In this document: piece by piece, positions 54,575 through 64,000 of the stretch | Position numbering within the stretch: the stretch's first letter is position 1 | Layout of the letters: every line of letters starts with the position of its first letter | Source: Hordeum vulgare subsp. vulgare | Lineage: Eukaryota > Streptophyta > Magnoliopsida > Poales > Poaceae | Assembly: GCF_904849725.1 (NCBI RefSeq) | Contig: NC_058521.1 | Span: 560,004,176-560,068,175 of the forward strand | Direction: 5' to 3' | DNA length: 64,000 nucleotides | Program-made: the position numbers and the translations under genes | The notes under the pieces: generated by a model | What the model saw: the letters and a program-made list of their open reading frames with translations, nothing else | Databases searched by the model: none | Told to the model about the DNA's origin: nothing

Positions 54575-55995
54575 CTACTCATAATCAGCAAGAGGAGAAG
54601 CCGAACACCTGAAACATGCCTCTCAAAATATTTAGTTTCACTAAGATGGGATTCTATTTTCAATCATGTAAGAAACAACAGGATATATTGGTTTATTTTG
54701 GAAAAACTTCCACCATGATTTTCTTCTCATCTTAGTGATGTGCTTATGATGTTTTTACTATTTAAGCTACTATATACTGTAATAACTGATATTCTGCTCA
54801 TTTAAAGACCTAACACTTTCAACTAAAATATTTCAAAATATACAGTTAAGTTTCATTCGCTATGCACCTCAAATAATTTTGATGGTCACTCTGGTCGACA
54901 TCTATTAGCATGGTGTGTGGATACTAAATGTGCTTCAAATAAGGATTTGTGCCCCTAATGTGTAATGTGCCACTTTTAAAACTTAAAGTTGATTCAAGAC
55001 GCAATTTTGTTTACAAGTACATGGAGGAAAAATAATTCACAAAAAATTAAGACGTGCTACCGAGTTGTAGTTAGATCAAATGAAGGAACATGGCGAGTTG
55101 TGTATAATCCTGCCATAGCGCTGAACATGTGATCATGAATTCCTTATATTGCTTGAATGTGTTATATTTTCGTATCTGCTAAACAAATGCCAAGATTTTA
55201 GTGTATGTGAAGGCCAATTAATTATCGTTCAAGAACTAGCTGTCAGGCACGCAGTTTATTTTCGGTCTTTGGTGAACTCTAGAAGCATTTAAGCCAATTG
55301 TAAATGTTCTTGAAATCTGACAATGCCACGTCTACATGCTAAATGTGGTTTAGAAAAGGATTTCCATCGCCAACGGAGCGAGATGGTGAAAGATTTTTTT
55401 TCAAAATGAACCAACATGTCCACTTGTTATAGATACATGATTGAAAATGGAACTCCCTCTTAAATAAAGTAAAGTTAGACGTGTTGCCAAGTTCAAAATG
55501 GATAAAATGAAAGCATAAGATGAATTGAGTACTCTTATCTTAGCGCTGACCCTACAGTCATTATAATGTTTTAGTGTTTCAAATATGACTCCACAAATAG
55601 CGGCATTTTTATTCACCCAAGACCCGTGTTGTCAAGCAAATGGTTTGAATATTGAATTCCCATATGATATTCGAGGTACTTCATGTAGATTCTTGCCGAC
55701 GCAAAATGTGGTTCACATAGCGCTAATGTGGTCGAATCAGAAGTTACACCAAAACTGTGATAGTTTTAAAACTTATCGGACATGCGACCTTTTTTACAAA
55801 TATACGCTTGGAAATACAATTAGTTGTAAATATCCCAAGCCAGACGTGCTACCGAGTTTGCAACTCAATCGAGTTGACACTGCATGAATTGAGTACTAAT
55901 ATGCGAATAGGGTACAGCCTATGACCATTTCAATATTTTTCTGGTTTAATATAGTTTTTATGCCTGTTTTGGAAAATGACGACACTCTTGCTCAT

Positions 55996-56005
55996 GTGTC
56001 GACAC
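55996..56005. promoter_or_regulatory. ZDRE 1 upstream of ZIP-B
   Basis: An exact GTGTCGACAC about 1.24 kb before the ZIP-B ATG. The flanking 50 bases are nearly identical to those of ZDRE 1 of ZIP-A. Confidence 0.7.
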
Positions 56006-56243
56006 AATTCATGCCGTTGAGGAGATGCTTTGTCAGCAAATAAATTGTAATTGTCTTCTTCTATGTACCTCTACCTTGTGTCTGATTATTGGTGCCTGCC
56101 AGAACAGCTCTGCATCTATATGGCACGATGAGGCCTTGGAGGGAACCTTTGATCTAGAGACTAGAAGTGACAGGTGGGAACCTGAGATAACCGGGATGAG
56201 AATGTGAAAACACACAGTGTATATCATGTCATGCCTTGCGCTG

Positions 56244-56253
56244 GTGTCGACAC
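56244..56253. promoter_or_regulatory. ZDRE 2 upstream of ZIP-B
   Basis: An exact GTGTCGACAC about 990 bp before the ATG and 248 bp from ZDRE 1. The larger distance to the gene than in unit A is explained by the 213-bp Stowaway inserted downstream. Confidence 0.7.
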
Positions 56254-56341
56254 CCAACCTCTCAACAATATTTCTTTTTTGATTGAACAATCCGAGATTA
56301 GATCTTGGAAGGTGTGTCTGATGCCATTTATTATACTATAG

Positions 56342-56554
56342 TACTTCCTCCATTTTTAAATGTAAATCTTTTTAGAGGTTCACTAACATATGGATGTATA
56401 TAGACATCCTCCCTCATTCCACTAGCATATGAACAAATGCCAAGATTTTTCTTCCATGTGATCATGATTTCTAAATATAAGTCTTTTAGAGGTTCACTAG
56501 CATATGAACTAGCCTTTTTAGAAGTACTTATTATATTTAGAAACAAAGGAAGTA
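56342..56554. mobile_element. Stowaway-type MITE in the ZIP-B upstream region
   Basis: The ends TACTTCCTCC and GGAAGTA invert (TACTTCCTCCATTTTTAAAT against TACTTCCTTTGTTTCTAAAT). The 213-bp interior contains a repeated TTTTAGAGGTTCACTA(A/G)CATATG. It is absent at the same place in unit A (about 42,255). Confidence 0.8.
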
Positions 56555-56615
56555 TTAGTTATGTGACACCGGAGACAGCGAGTTATTGGTTACGGCTAGA
56601 GCGGCTTTGACCTGC

Positions 56616-56700
56616 TTCATGCATGCATGCATGTGTGTGTGTGTGTGTGAGCGAGCGAGAGAGAGAGATAGAGGGAGGAAGGGAGGGAGGGAGAGGGGTA
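56616..56700. repeat. Simple-sequence tract (ATGC)n(GT)n(GA)n(GGGA)n
   Basis: Counterpart of the 42,338-42,391 microsatellite, more degenerate. Confidence 0.85.
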
Positions 56701-57175
56701 AGTTCATCTACTTGAGTTTGAAAGATGCTCAAATTCGAAGTAGAAGTATCATTAACCCTTGAGGCATATATGCCCCAGTAAACGGCACCTTTCTACCGGA
56801 GAAAAGCGCAAAGTGGAGGAGAGACGGACAGGTGCTAGCTGCATGCATGGTGTACAGCTGCAGGGATCGATCTTGGAGACAGAAATGACGCAAGACAAAC
56901 CTGAGAAAGTGCATCGATGATAGTTAAAGGATAAAGTGGTGGTTATATATGGAAGAAAAAGAGGTACGCTGATGATAGATTGACAGTCGGCAATTGGACG
57001 CTGTGAATGGCAAATGTATCTTTCGTTTGTACTACTACTTTGTACTTTTTTAGTTATCGTTTCGCCCCATGTCGACCAGTTCTTACGAAGCTCTTTACGC
57101 TATATCTAGCATATGATATATGTTGACATTGATATCTCAATTCATTTTCCAGTTCATACCTTGTTCAATCCAGTG

Positions 57176-57183
57176 CTATATAT
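57176..57183 (+). promoter_or_regulatory. ZIP-B TATA box
   Basis: CTATATATG lies 58-65 bp before the ATG, in the same setting as in ZIP-A. A near-ZDRE (ATGTCGACCA) lies at about 57,069. Confidence 0.6.
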
Positions 57184-57240
57184 GTATACCTACGTCGTCT
57201 CTGGCAGATCACCATTCTTTCGATCCACCCGCCCAAAACC

Positions 57241-60200
57241 ATGGCTGCCAATCTCAAGATCGCCGCATTGTGCCTCCTGTTCGCCGTCTCCTTCCTCCCT
57301 TTGCTCGCCCGCGCCGAGTGCGAGTGCGAAGCCGGCGAGGAGGAGCACGACAAGGCGGGCGCGCTAAAGCTCAAGATCATCGCCATCTTCTGTATCCTCG
57401 TGGCCAGCGCCGCGGGTTGCGTCATTCCCACACTCGGCCGGAAGTTCCCTGCGTTGAGCCCGGACAAGGACCTGTTCTTCGCCATCAAAGCCTTCGCGGC
57501 GGGGGTTATCCTCGCCACGGCTTTCGTGCACATCCTCCCGGAGGCCTTCGAGCGACTCGGCTCGCCGTGCCTCGTCGATGGGCCATGGCAGAAGTTCCCG
57601 TTCGCCGGATTCGTGGCCATGCTCGCGGCCATCGCTACTCTCATCGTGGACACCATCGCTACGGGATACTTCCAGCGCGAGCACGCCAAGAATTCTTCCG
57701 CGGCCGTCGGGTACGTGGAGGCCTCCGACTCCGAGCAGGCGCACGGTGGCCACTCCCATGGCGTGTCGGCCGTCATCGCGTCGGCATCGTTCGACGACGG
57801 CGCAAAGCTCATTCGTCACCGCGTAATCTCGCAGGTGCTGATTGATCGATACGTCGACTACTAGTATAGTAACTAGATTGTGCATGCATCAAGGCTGTAT
57901 CCTGTATGCATGCATACTCGACTACAGTAAGGTTTAGGTTTCTGTTACTAATAATTGGCCAATTGCCTTGTTTGCTCGTGCAATGCTTTATCTGAATTAA
58001 GGTGCTGGAGCTGGGTATCATAGTGCACTCGGTGATCATCGGCATGTCTTTGGGTGCATCTGAGAATGCCAGCACGATCAGACCACTTGTGGTCGCGCTA
58101 ACTTTCCATCAGTTCTTTGAAGGGATAGGGCTGGGAGGATGCATCGTTCAGGTATGCATATGTACTTTTGTTTCAACCAGGCATTGCCCCCTTTCCATTA
58201 ATAATTACACAACGGAAATACATCAGTTCACACCAGAGAATGGTGTGCATGTACTCCTCGATGTGCGTAGACAACAGACAAAAATGGATCCGAGGTGAAG
58301 GATGCCTGCTCAGGTCATGATATCACTGATCCAAACTATGTTACACCAAATCTGAATCCTAACTAGTTAGAGAATCGTGTGCTCTGTGCAAGTGTCTCAC
58401 CTGCTACCTTCAAATCTTTAATAAATCATGTTTTTTTTTGCTTCGGAAATACTTTCTGATATTCTTTGATGATATTCCGATATATAGCAAGACCAAACAA
58501 GCTCATCACATTATCAAGTCAGCGAGGAACTAATCTGCCAAGGTCACCTTTCGATGGCTCCCTTAATGTATGTCCCATGAAGTTTCTTCCGAAGGGGGTA
58601 CTCCCCGAAAATGCCCCACCTTTGCTAATCTTCTGACATCCAACAAAAATCACGTGTGAATTTGAGTTCTAGAAATGTCCAATACTATTCCACACATTTC
58701 CTAAACTACGTTCATATTTCTACAATCCTAAACTTATATAAACTAATTTGAACCCTAAGATTCTGAACTTTCCCGCCAAAAGAAAGAACCCTAAGCTTAT
58801 GAACTTTCTAAAATTGTTTCACCTGAACCCTAGCTTGTTCTGGAATTTTGAGGTTTCAAAGAATGTGATCAAATTCATAGGTGTATGGAGCGACATGAGT
58901 TTGCAATATGCAAAATTCCATAAAAAATACTATGAAAAGTTGTGTCATGTGGGAAAATAATAAGAGAAAAAAAACGATTCCTTCTGCCATATGACAATCA
59001 ATTAAGCTTTGCAGGTTGCCAATTAGTAGCATCCCCCGTGTCCAGGATCTTTTTCATTTTTGTGAAATTCGAAGGTGCAAAACGACACTAAGTAACATGG
59101 TAAAGATTAGGAGGGTCATTTAGTCTTCAAAGATTCTACAAAACTGAAAAAATAATATTGTCTCGATTCCAAAATAAATGTAGTTGATTTAGTACAACTT
59201 TGTACTAAATCAATGACACTTATTTTGATACGGAGGAAAGTACATAGGTGCGTGGAGAGGGTTATATATATGTGTGACAGCTGAAAAAAATCAACCAATA
59301 TGATTATACCATTTCATAGAAAAAGTTATAAGGGATAATGAATCTATATTGTTATTTTTCACAACACATGTATATCATTTTTGTAAGTTGTTTTTTGTGT
59401 CCTATCATTTCATAGCATCCCTGAAAATTTTAAAGGTTTAGAGTTTCATATAAAGGTTTTATAGTTTGTGGTTCTAGTTAGTCCAAGTACGTTCAGGGTT
59501 CCAAACTAAGAATTTTAGTTATGTTTCACTGTTTCTAGATCAAACAAAAATTGTTTCTGTTTTCCTATTTTTCTTCCAAAAAACATTGGTTGAGAAAATT
59601 ACACCAAAATGGAATTCAAGTTGCTTTAGCATTGTGTTGGATTATGAAATTTTAGTTGATCCATTTGTACATACTTTCTTGTAGTACAATCACTAAAGTT
59701 GAAATTTAAAATCACCTCCTCAATGATAGAAAGAAAACAGATATTCCATATAATGTACCTTTTTGGTGGCTACTCTAGAAGCTTACCTTAATTGGTTGTA
59801 TATTTTTTGCCTTCCTTCAAATTAAAAAATTGCAAGAAATTCGAGTGAATTGACATCACATGATTAACAATCATCAATACCCCCCCCCCCCCGAAAAGGG
59901 GGAGTACCCCCCGCCAACTGGTTGAATAATCCCGACACAACTGTTTCCAGCCGACCACACTCAGAGGCCAATATTGTTTTACTCTTTACTTGAACTGAGA
60001 GTCAATAAAATATAATATGGCTTACCCAACATGATACTAACTTATTGACTCATAAAATGATGGTAGAGATTCTAGGCTATGTGATTAATGAAATAGCCTT
60101 GGTCTATCGTACAGGCTAGGTTTCGGCTCAAGTCTGTCTTGATGATGGCACTCTTCTTCTCACTCACGCTGCCAGTTGGTGTCATGATCGGCATCGGGAT

Positions 60201-60420
60201 ATCCTCTTCTTATGAAGAGAATAGCCCTAGGGCCCTAATAGTGGAAGGGCTCCTCAGCGCTGCCGCTGCCGGAATTCTGAACTACATGGCGCTCGTCGAC
60301 CTTCTAGCGGAAGACTTCATGAATCCTAGGGTGCAGAACAATGGAAAGTTGCAGGTCATCATTAACATATCTTTGCTCGTTGGGATGGGTCTCATGTCCA
60401 TGCTTGCTGTATGGGCATGA
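57241..60420 (+). CDS. ZIP-B: ZIP-family zinc/iron transporter, three exons, 349 aa
   Basis: Exons are 57,241-57,834, 58,002-58,151 and 60,115-60,420 (594+150+306 bp), with the same phase and join residues as ZIP-A. The protein is about 90% identical to ZIP-A by eye. The signal peptide, [11 protein letters not shown] start, His loop (HGGHSHG), [12 protein letters not shown] and [11 protein letters not shown] are all kept, so the metal path appears intact. Differences cluster in the signal peptide and the helix 3-4 loop (NLDPA against YVEAS). In helix 7 it reads [10 protein letters not shown] where ZIP-A has [10 protein letters not shown], a polar residue in a membrane segment. Intron 2 is 1,963 bp with a MITE. 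No frame break is seen, so I treat it as a working gene, probably a plasma-membrane Zn/Fe importer. Confidence 0.93.
59158..59240. mobile_element. Small Stowaway-type MITE in ZIP-B intron 2
   Basis: 83 bp flanked by TA (59,156-59,157 and 59,241-59,242). ATTCCAAAATAAATGTAGTTGA inverts onto CAATGACACTTATTTTGATACGG, with TAGTACAA/TTGTACTA at the centre. ZIP-A has an uninterrupted AATAATACATAGG at the matching site. Confidence 0.8.
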
Positions 60421-61544
60421 GAAATCCTCCTCGACTAAAATTGATAAAATCATCTTGAATTGTTTTATGAGGCGAGGATTTCTCTTTTTATTTCTTTTTC
60501 GGAGGGATTTTGATATGTTTTTGGATTGCTTGTAAAAGGCATGCATATATAGACCAAACTCCACACAGTGGAATATACATGTTCATTTGTTTGCTATTCC
60601 AAGTTCACAACCATCGACAATAGCACAAAGGCATTCATGCATGAGTGTTCGTACTGCCATGAGTGGTGCGTGACAGCTATATATCTTATTTGTACCCAGA
60701 ATGAACATTTGAATAGTGGCTCATCTGGCAAGATTTACAACAATCAAAACACAAAGCCATTTCATGCATGACCATTCATACTAATGTGAGTGTGGTGTGC
60801 GACGAATGCGTGTGTGCTTTGTAGGTTGTACTCCAGTAGTATTAATATTGTTGCATTGTGAGGCTCTACAACTTTAGCATATCAAAATTGTGCTTTGCTT
60901 GTATTACCAAACAATGTATGCACCGCATGGAAAGCGTGGTTAGTCATATTAGTCCAATACAAATAGTAGTATAAAAACAAATATATCCCGGTCACATCAA
61001 TTAGATGAAGTTGTATGATATCATTTTAACAAAGTAAGTGTGCTACAAAATCACCCTATTAATTGTAAAATATGAAAAATTGGCACATGACATCATGTTG
61101 AAGGACATTGTATCATAGGCAAGCCAGAATAAACAATCGGTGTGGGTTCTCCACCTGTTATCGGTATGTTAGGATTGCAACAACTTTTCGAAAGTTGATA
61201 TAAAAAGGCTCATCTTAGATAGATGGAATTATGGGCCTTGGGTATGTAGAAGTCTGCCATAGTTGTTTGTCTTCCACACACATCACATATATGTCATAAA
61301 GAAGGGACCGCCTCCAAAGAAGAACGATAATTTGGCATTATAGGAAGCCCCCTCAAGGAGGACCGCCAGGCGCAATGAGTAATTTATGCTGAAACTTATG
61401 CGGCTTGGGCGCCCCATGGCACTTCAAGAGCTTTGCGCCCTTGCGTATGAGAGTGCTTTAGCGATCCTTTGCATGGTGGAAACACATATCACGAAGTATC
61501 GCGTGTAAGGTTTGGCTGGAAGTTTGGGTTTTGATCATTAGTAT
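60421..61544 (+). other. 3' flank of ZIP-B
   Basis: The start matches the ZIP-A 3' flank (GAAATCCTCCT, then GCATGCATATATA), so it contains the 3' UTR. From about 61,070 to 61,160 it matches 50,505-50,600. The rest has no gene that I can support. Confidence 0.55.
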
Positions 61545-63480
61545 GGTGTGGGTAGCAGCGGAAGAAATCGTGGTTTGTGCATTTTCTGGAAGAACCCACT
61601 AGTTTTGGAACTTACTATTTTTTCTAAATATCATATTGATACGGAGGTTAAGGAGGGGAAGAAGTATCCCTCGAGATTAACTCATTGGTATGGAGAAACC
61701 AATAGGAGTTTGAGGTACAAAATGTGGGACATGATGAGATTCTTAAAAGCTTACAATAGTCTTCCTTGGTTGTGTATCATTGATTTTAATGAAATCCATT
61801 GGCGGGAGGAGTAGTTTTGTTAGAAGCAGCAAGAGCTGCCCCACATTCATATCTTCAAAGAGTGTGTGGATGTGTGTCAGGTATGTGATTTTGGGTATCG
61901 ATGGCTGGACTAGACATTTGAGAGAAGAACTCAAGGAGGAGATTTCTGCGGGGTGCATATTGATTATTCTTTGGCCTCCCCGGATTAGTGCAACTGATTT
62001 TTGTTAGCATCAGTGGTACACCTAAATGTCGTCAAATCTAACAATCGCCCATTCTACAAATAAATTCCATGGAGTCCCATAATCATTATGTTGCTAACAT
62101 GTGTCATGTTCATAATGAGTGCATGTGGGAGAGGCATGGGGAGTTCAACTGTTTTCGAGAAGAGGAGGGGGCCATGTCGAAGGCTCGCACGATTGGGGAT
62201 ATTGCTAAAAAGTTGCAAGATATGGTTGTCTCTCTCTCGAGCTAGGGCACGAGGACCTTTAGCAAAGTCGAGCACGAGCTCCGGACGCTCCGTAAATGAC
62301 TGCATGAGTGGAGGTTGATTACATCTGGGGTTAGGCCTACTTTTGAAGAAATCAAACTCCAGCGGTGTATTATAGCTCTTTGATTCATAGAGGAGGTGAT
62401 GTGGCGATAACACACTCATGTCCAGTGGCTAGCGGAGGATGATTGGGACACACAACTATTTCACCGGAAGTCCTCGAATGAGCGCAAGAAAAATTGCGAG
62501 ACATGGCTAGTTTGTGATGATGAGACGGTTTGTGAATACCCAACATTACTGGAGCAAATACACATGGAATTTTATGAAAATATTTATGTGTCTGAAGGGG
62601 CAATTGGAATTGAGGAGTTTCTCTCCCATTTTTTGAAAATTCACATCGAAGATGAATGCAATCCTACCACACCCATATAGTAATCCTAAAGTGGAAAATG
62701 CCCTCTTCCATATGTTCCGAACAAAAGCACTAGAGTTGGATGGATTTTTGGATCACTTCTTTCTGAAATACTGACATTTTGTGGCGAGATATCACCAAGG
62801 TTGTAATTCAAGTTTTGAAGGGAGAGGGATCCCTTGAGGAGATCAAAAGGACATTGATTGTAATTATCCCAAAGATATTAAATCTCACTTTAATGTCTTT
62901 TTATCGTCTTATTAGCTTGTGCAACATGATGTTTGAAATTGCATCCACAGTGCTTGCTAACTGTTTTAAGCAGATTCTCCCTAAGATTATCTCTGAAGAG
63001 TAGTCGACCTTCATACCTGGTTGTCTCATCACTCAACAATATCATTACAACCTATGGGTACTCGCATTTTATGAAGAGGACTATTGTACTTTGTGCTCTG
63101 AAACTTGATATATATGCAGAAGTCTTATAACATTCTTCAGTGGTCGTATCTTGAGTCTATTATGATGAAGCTTGGTTCTTCCAGTAGCTTTGTGGAGCAG
63201 GTGATGTGGGGTGTCAGGACTATATCCTTGTTAGTTCTGATGAATGAGGGAAGAACATGGGAGTTCACACCAAGGCTGGAATCCGAAGGGTGACCCAATC
63301 TCCCCATACTTGTTCCTTTTGGATGGGACAAGGATTGTCATGTTTATTGAAGAGTACAACAACTGAAGGGTTTACATGCATCGAGATCACACAGAGTGTC
63401 CTACCGGTGATCCACCTTATGTTTGCACACAATTGCATTTTATTCTATAAAGCTTCGCTTGCACATGACTAGGTCCTAAT
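61545..63480 (+). pseudogene. Degenerate LINE (RIX type), plus strand
   Basis: An endonuclease-like start (GLCIFWKNPLVLEL, then THWYGETNRSLRYKMWDMMR and LPWLCIIDFNEI) is followed by frame breaks. The RT begins at about 62,779 with VIQVLKGEGSLEEIKRTLIVIIPKI and MSFYRLISLCNMMFEIASTVLANCFKQILPKIISEE, then SSFVEQVMWGVRTISLLVLMNEG. At least eight stops or frameshifts are visible. It runs opposite to the LINE at 50,761-53,705. The DYN and YADD catalytic blocks are not recognisable. Confidence 0.8.
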
Positions 63481-63671
63481 GGCACAACTACACATGTATA
63501 TTATCAATCCTCGGGGTAACAGATCAATCATGGGAAATCATTAGTGCATTTCGGCAAGAGTTCCTCGCGAAACATCAAGAAAGTAGTGAAGGGAGTTATT
63601 CATATTAATAACAAATCACCGAGATAGATATTTCAGGCTACTTTTCGAGGCGGGCTAAGAAAAAAGTGGTA
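63481..63671. other. Spacer before the terminal LTR
   Basis: This is probably decayed LINE 3' sequence. No separate feature is seen. Confidence 0.4.
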
Positions 63672-64000
63672 TGATACGTCTCCAACATATCGATAATTTA
63701 TGGTGTATTCATGCCATATTTACCTATGTTTACAATAATTCTATATGCTTTTGATGCACTTTATATGATTTAATTAGAAGTAAACAAGACTGCCACTTTT
63801 TTAGTAGAATTACCATGTTGTTGTTTTTGTGCAAAAAATAAAAGTTCTTGGAATCGCGTGAAAGTTTTTGACGATTTTTTTAGAACATATAAGAAATATT
63901 CACTAGAGGGAGGCTATAGGGTGCCCGAAACAACAAGGAGGGACCACCCCCAGGCGCGCCTTGATGGCTTGGGACCACCTCATGGCTTCATTTGACATGA
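63672..64000 (+). repeat. Start of a Ty3/gypsy LTR, cut by the window end
   Basis: It begins TGATACGTCTCCAACATATC, closely related to the LTR start of the Athila-like element at 30,718 (minus). The following sequence includes AATAAAAGTTCTTGG and a GC-rich GGCGCGCC block, as in these LTRs. Whether it is a 5', 3' or solo LTR cannot be known here. Confidence 0.75.

Larger units (their letters stand above)
54058..61200 (+). repeat. Segmental duplication unit B (contains ZIP-B)
   Basis: Left edge: TCTTGACCGTTAAATTGAATAG against TCTTGACCACTAAACTGAATAA at 40,497. It follows unit A through promoter, exons, introns and 3' flank. It has gained a MITE with a nested retroposon (54,127-54,574), a Stowaway (56,342-56,554) and a second MITE in intron 2. 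The right limit is weak after 61,160. Confidence 0.8.

Noticed and set aside
59876..59930. C-run/G-run foldback in ZIP-B intron 2
   Set aside because: A short homopolymer followed by GGGGGAG can pair by chance; no repeat boundary or conservation in ZIP-A.

Overview
The window is nuclear DNA of a grass, most likely a Triticeae species (wheat, Aegilops or barley group). The evidence is Angela/BARE/WIS-type Copia LTRs, a Maximus/SIRE-type Copia element (Sirevirus), Athila- and Tat-like Ty3/gypsy pieces, a CACTA element, Stowaway-type MITEs, plant LINEs, and two spliced plant ZIP metal-transporter genes. I see no rRNA, functional tRNA, CRISPR array or prokaryotic operon. The only host genes I can defend are the two ZIP genes; there is also one weak gene-like remnant.

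Bases 1-31,900 are a four-level nest of retrotransposons, and every junction of the three inner elements is resolved by a 5-bp target duplication. The outermost is an old Angela copy on the minus strand: leader at 1-243 and 30,724-31,162, then a damaged partial 5' LTR at 31,163 to about 31,900. An Athila-like Ty3/gypsy element (244-30,718, minus, duplication TATAT) sits in its leader. A 8.9-kb Angela element (7,288-28,174, minus, duplication GGTGA) sits in the Athila-like gag. A young 12-kb SIRE-type Copia element (9,167-21,123, plus, duplication CATTG) sits in the last codon of the Angela pol. Each level is more damaged than the one inside it.

Bases 31,900-40,480 are older debris: the 3' part of a Tat-lineage Ty3/gypsy element with a broken intron-containing antisense gene and its 3' LTR (34,904-35,938), a complete 2.05-kb non-autonomous CACTA transposon (36,276-38,322, duplication AAA), a decayed gypsy LTR fragment and a LINE scrap.

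Bases 40,495-61,200 are a tandem segmental duplication of a ZIP locus. ZIP-A (42,860-45,602, 350 aa) and ZIP-B (57,241-60,420, 349 aa) have three exons each, identical splice positions and the same orientation. Each has two exact copies of the zinc-deficiency response palindrome GTGTCGACAC upstream, at matching places, so both are predicted F-bZIP targets induced by zinc shortage. After the duplication, MITEs, a SINE, LINEs, a possible MULE and a gene-like remnant entered one copy or the other; the paralogue supplies the empty site.

Bases 61,545-63,480 are a decayed plus-strand LINE. A gypsy LTR opens at 63,672 and runs off the end of the window.
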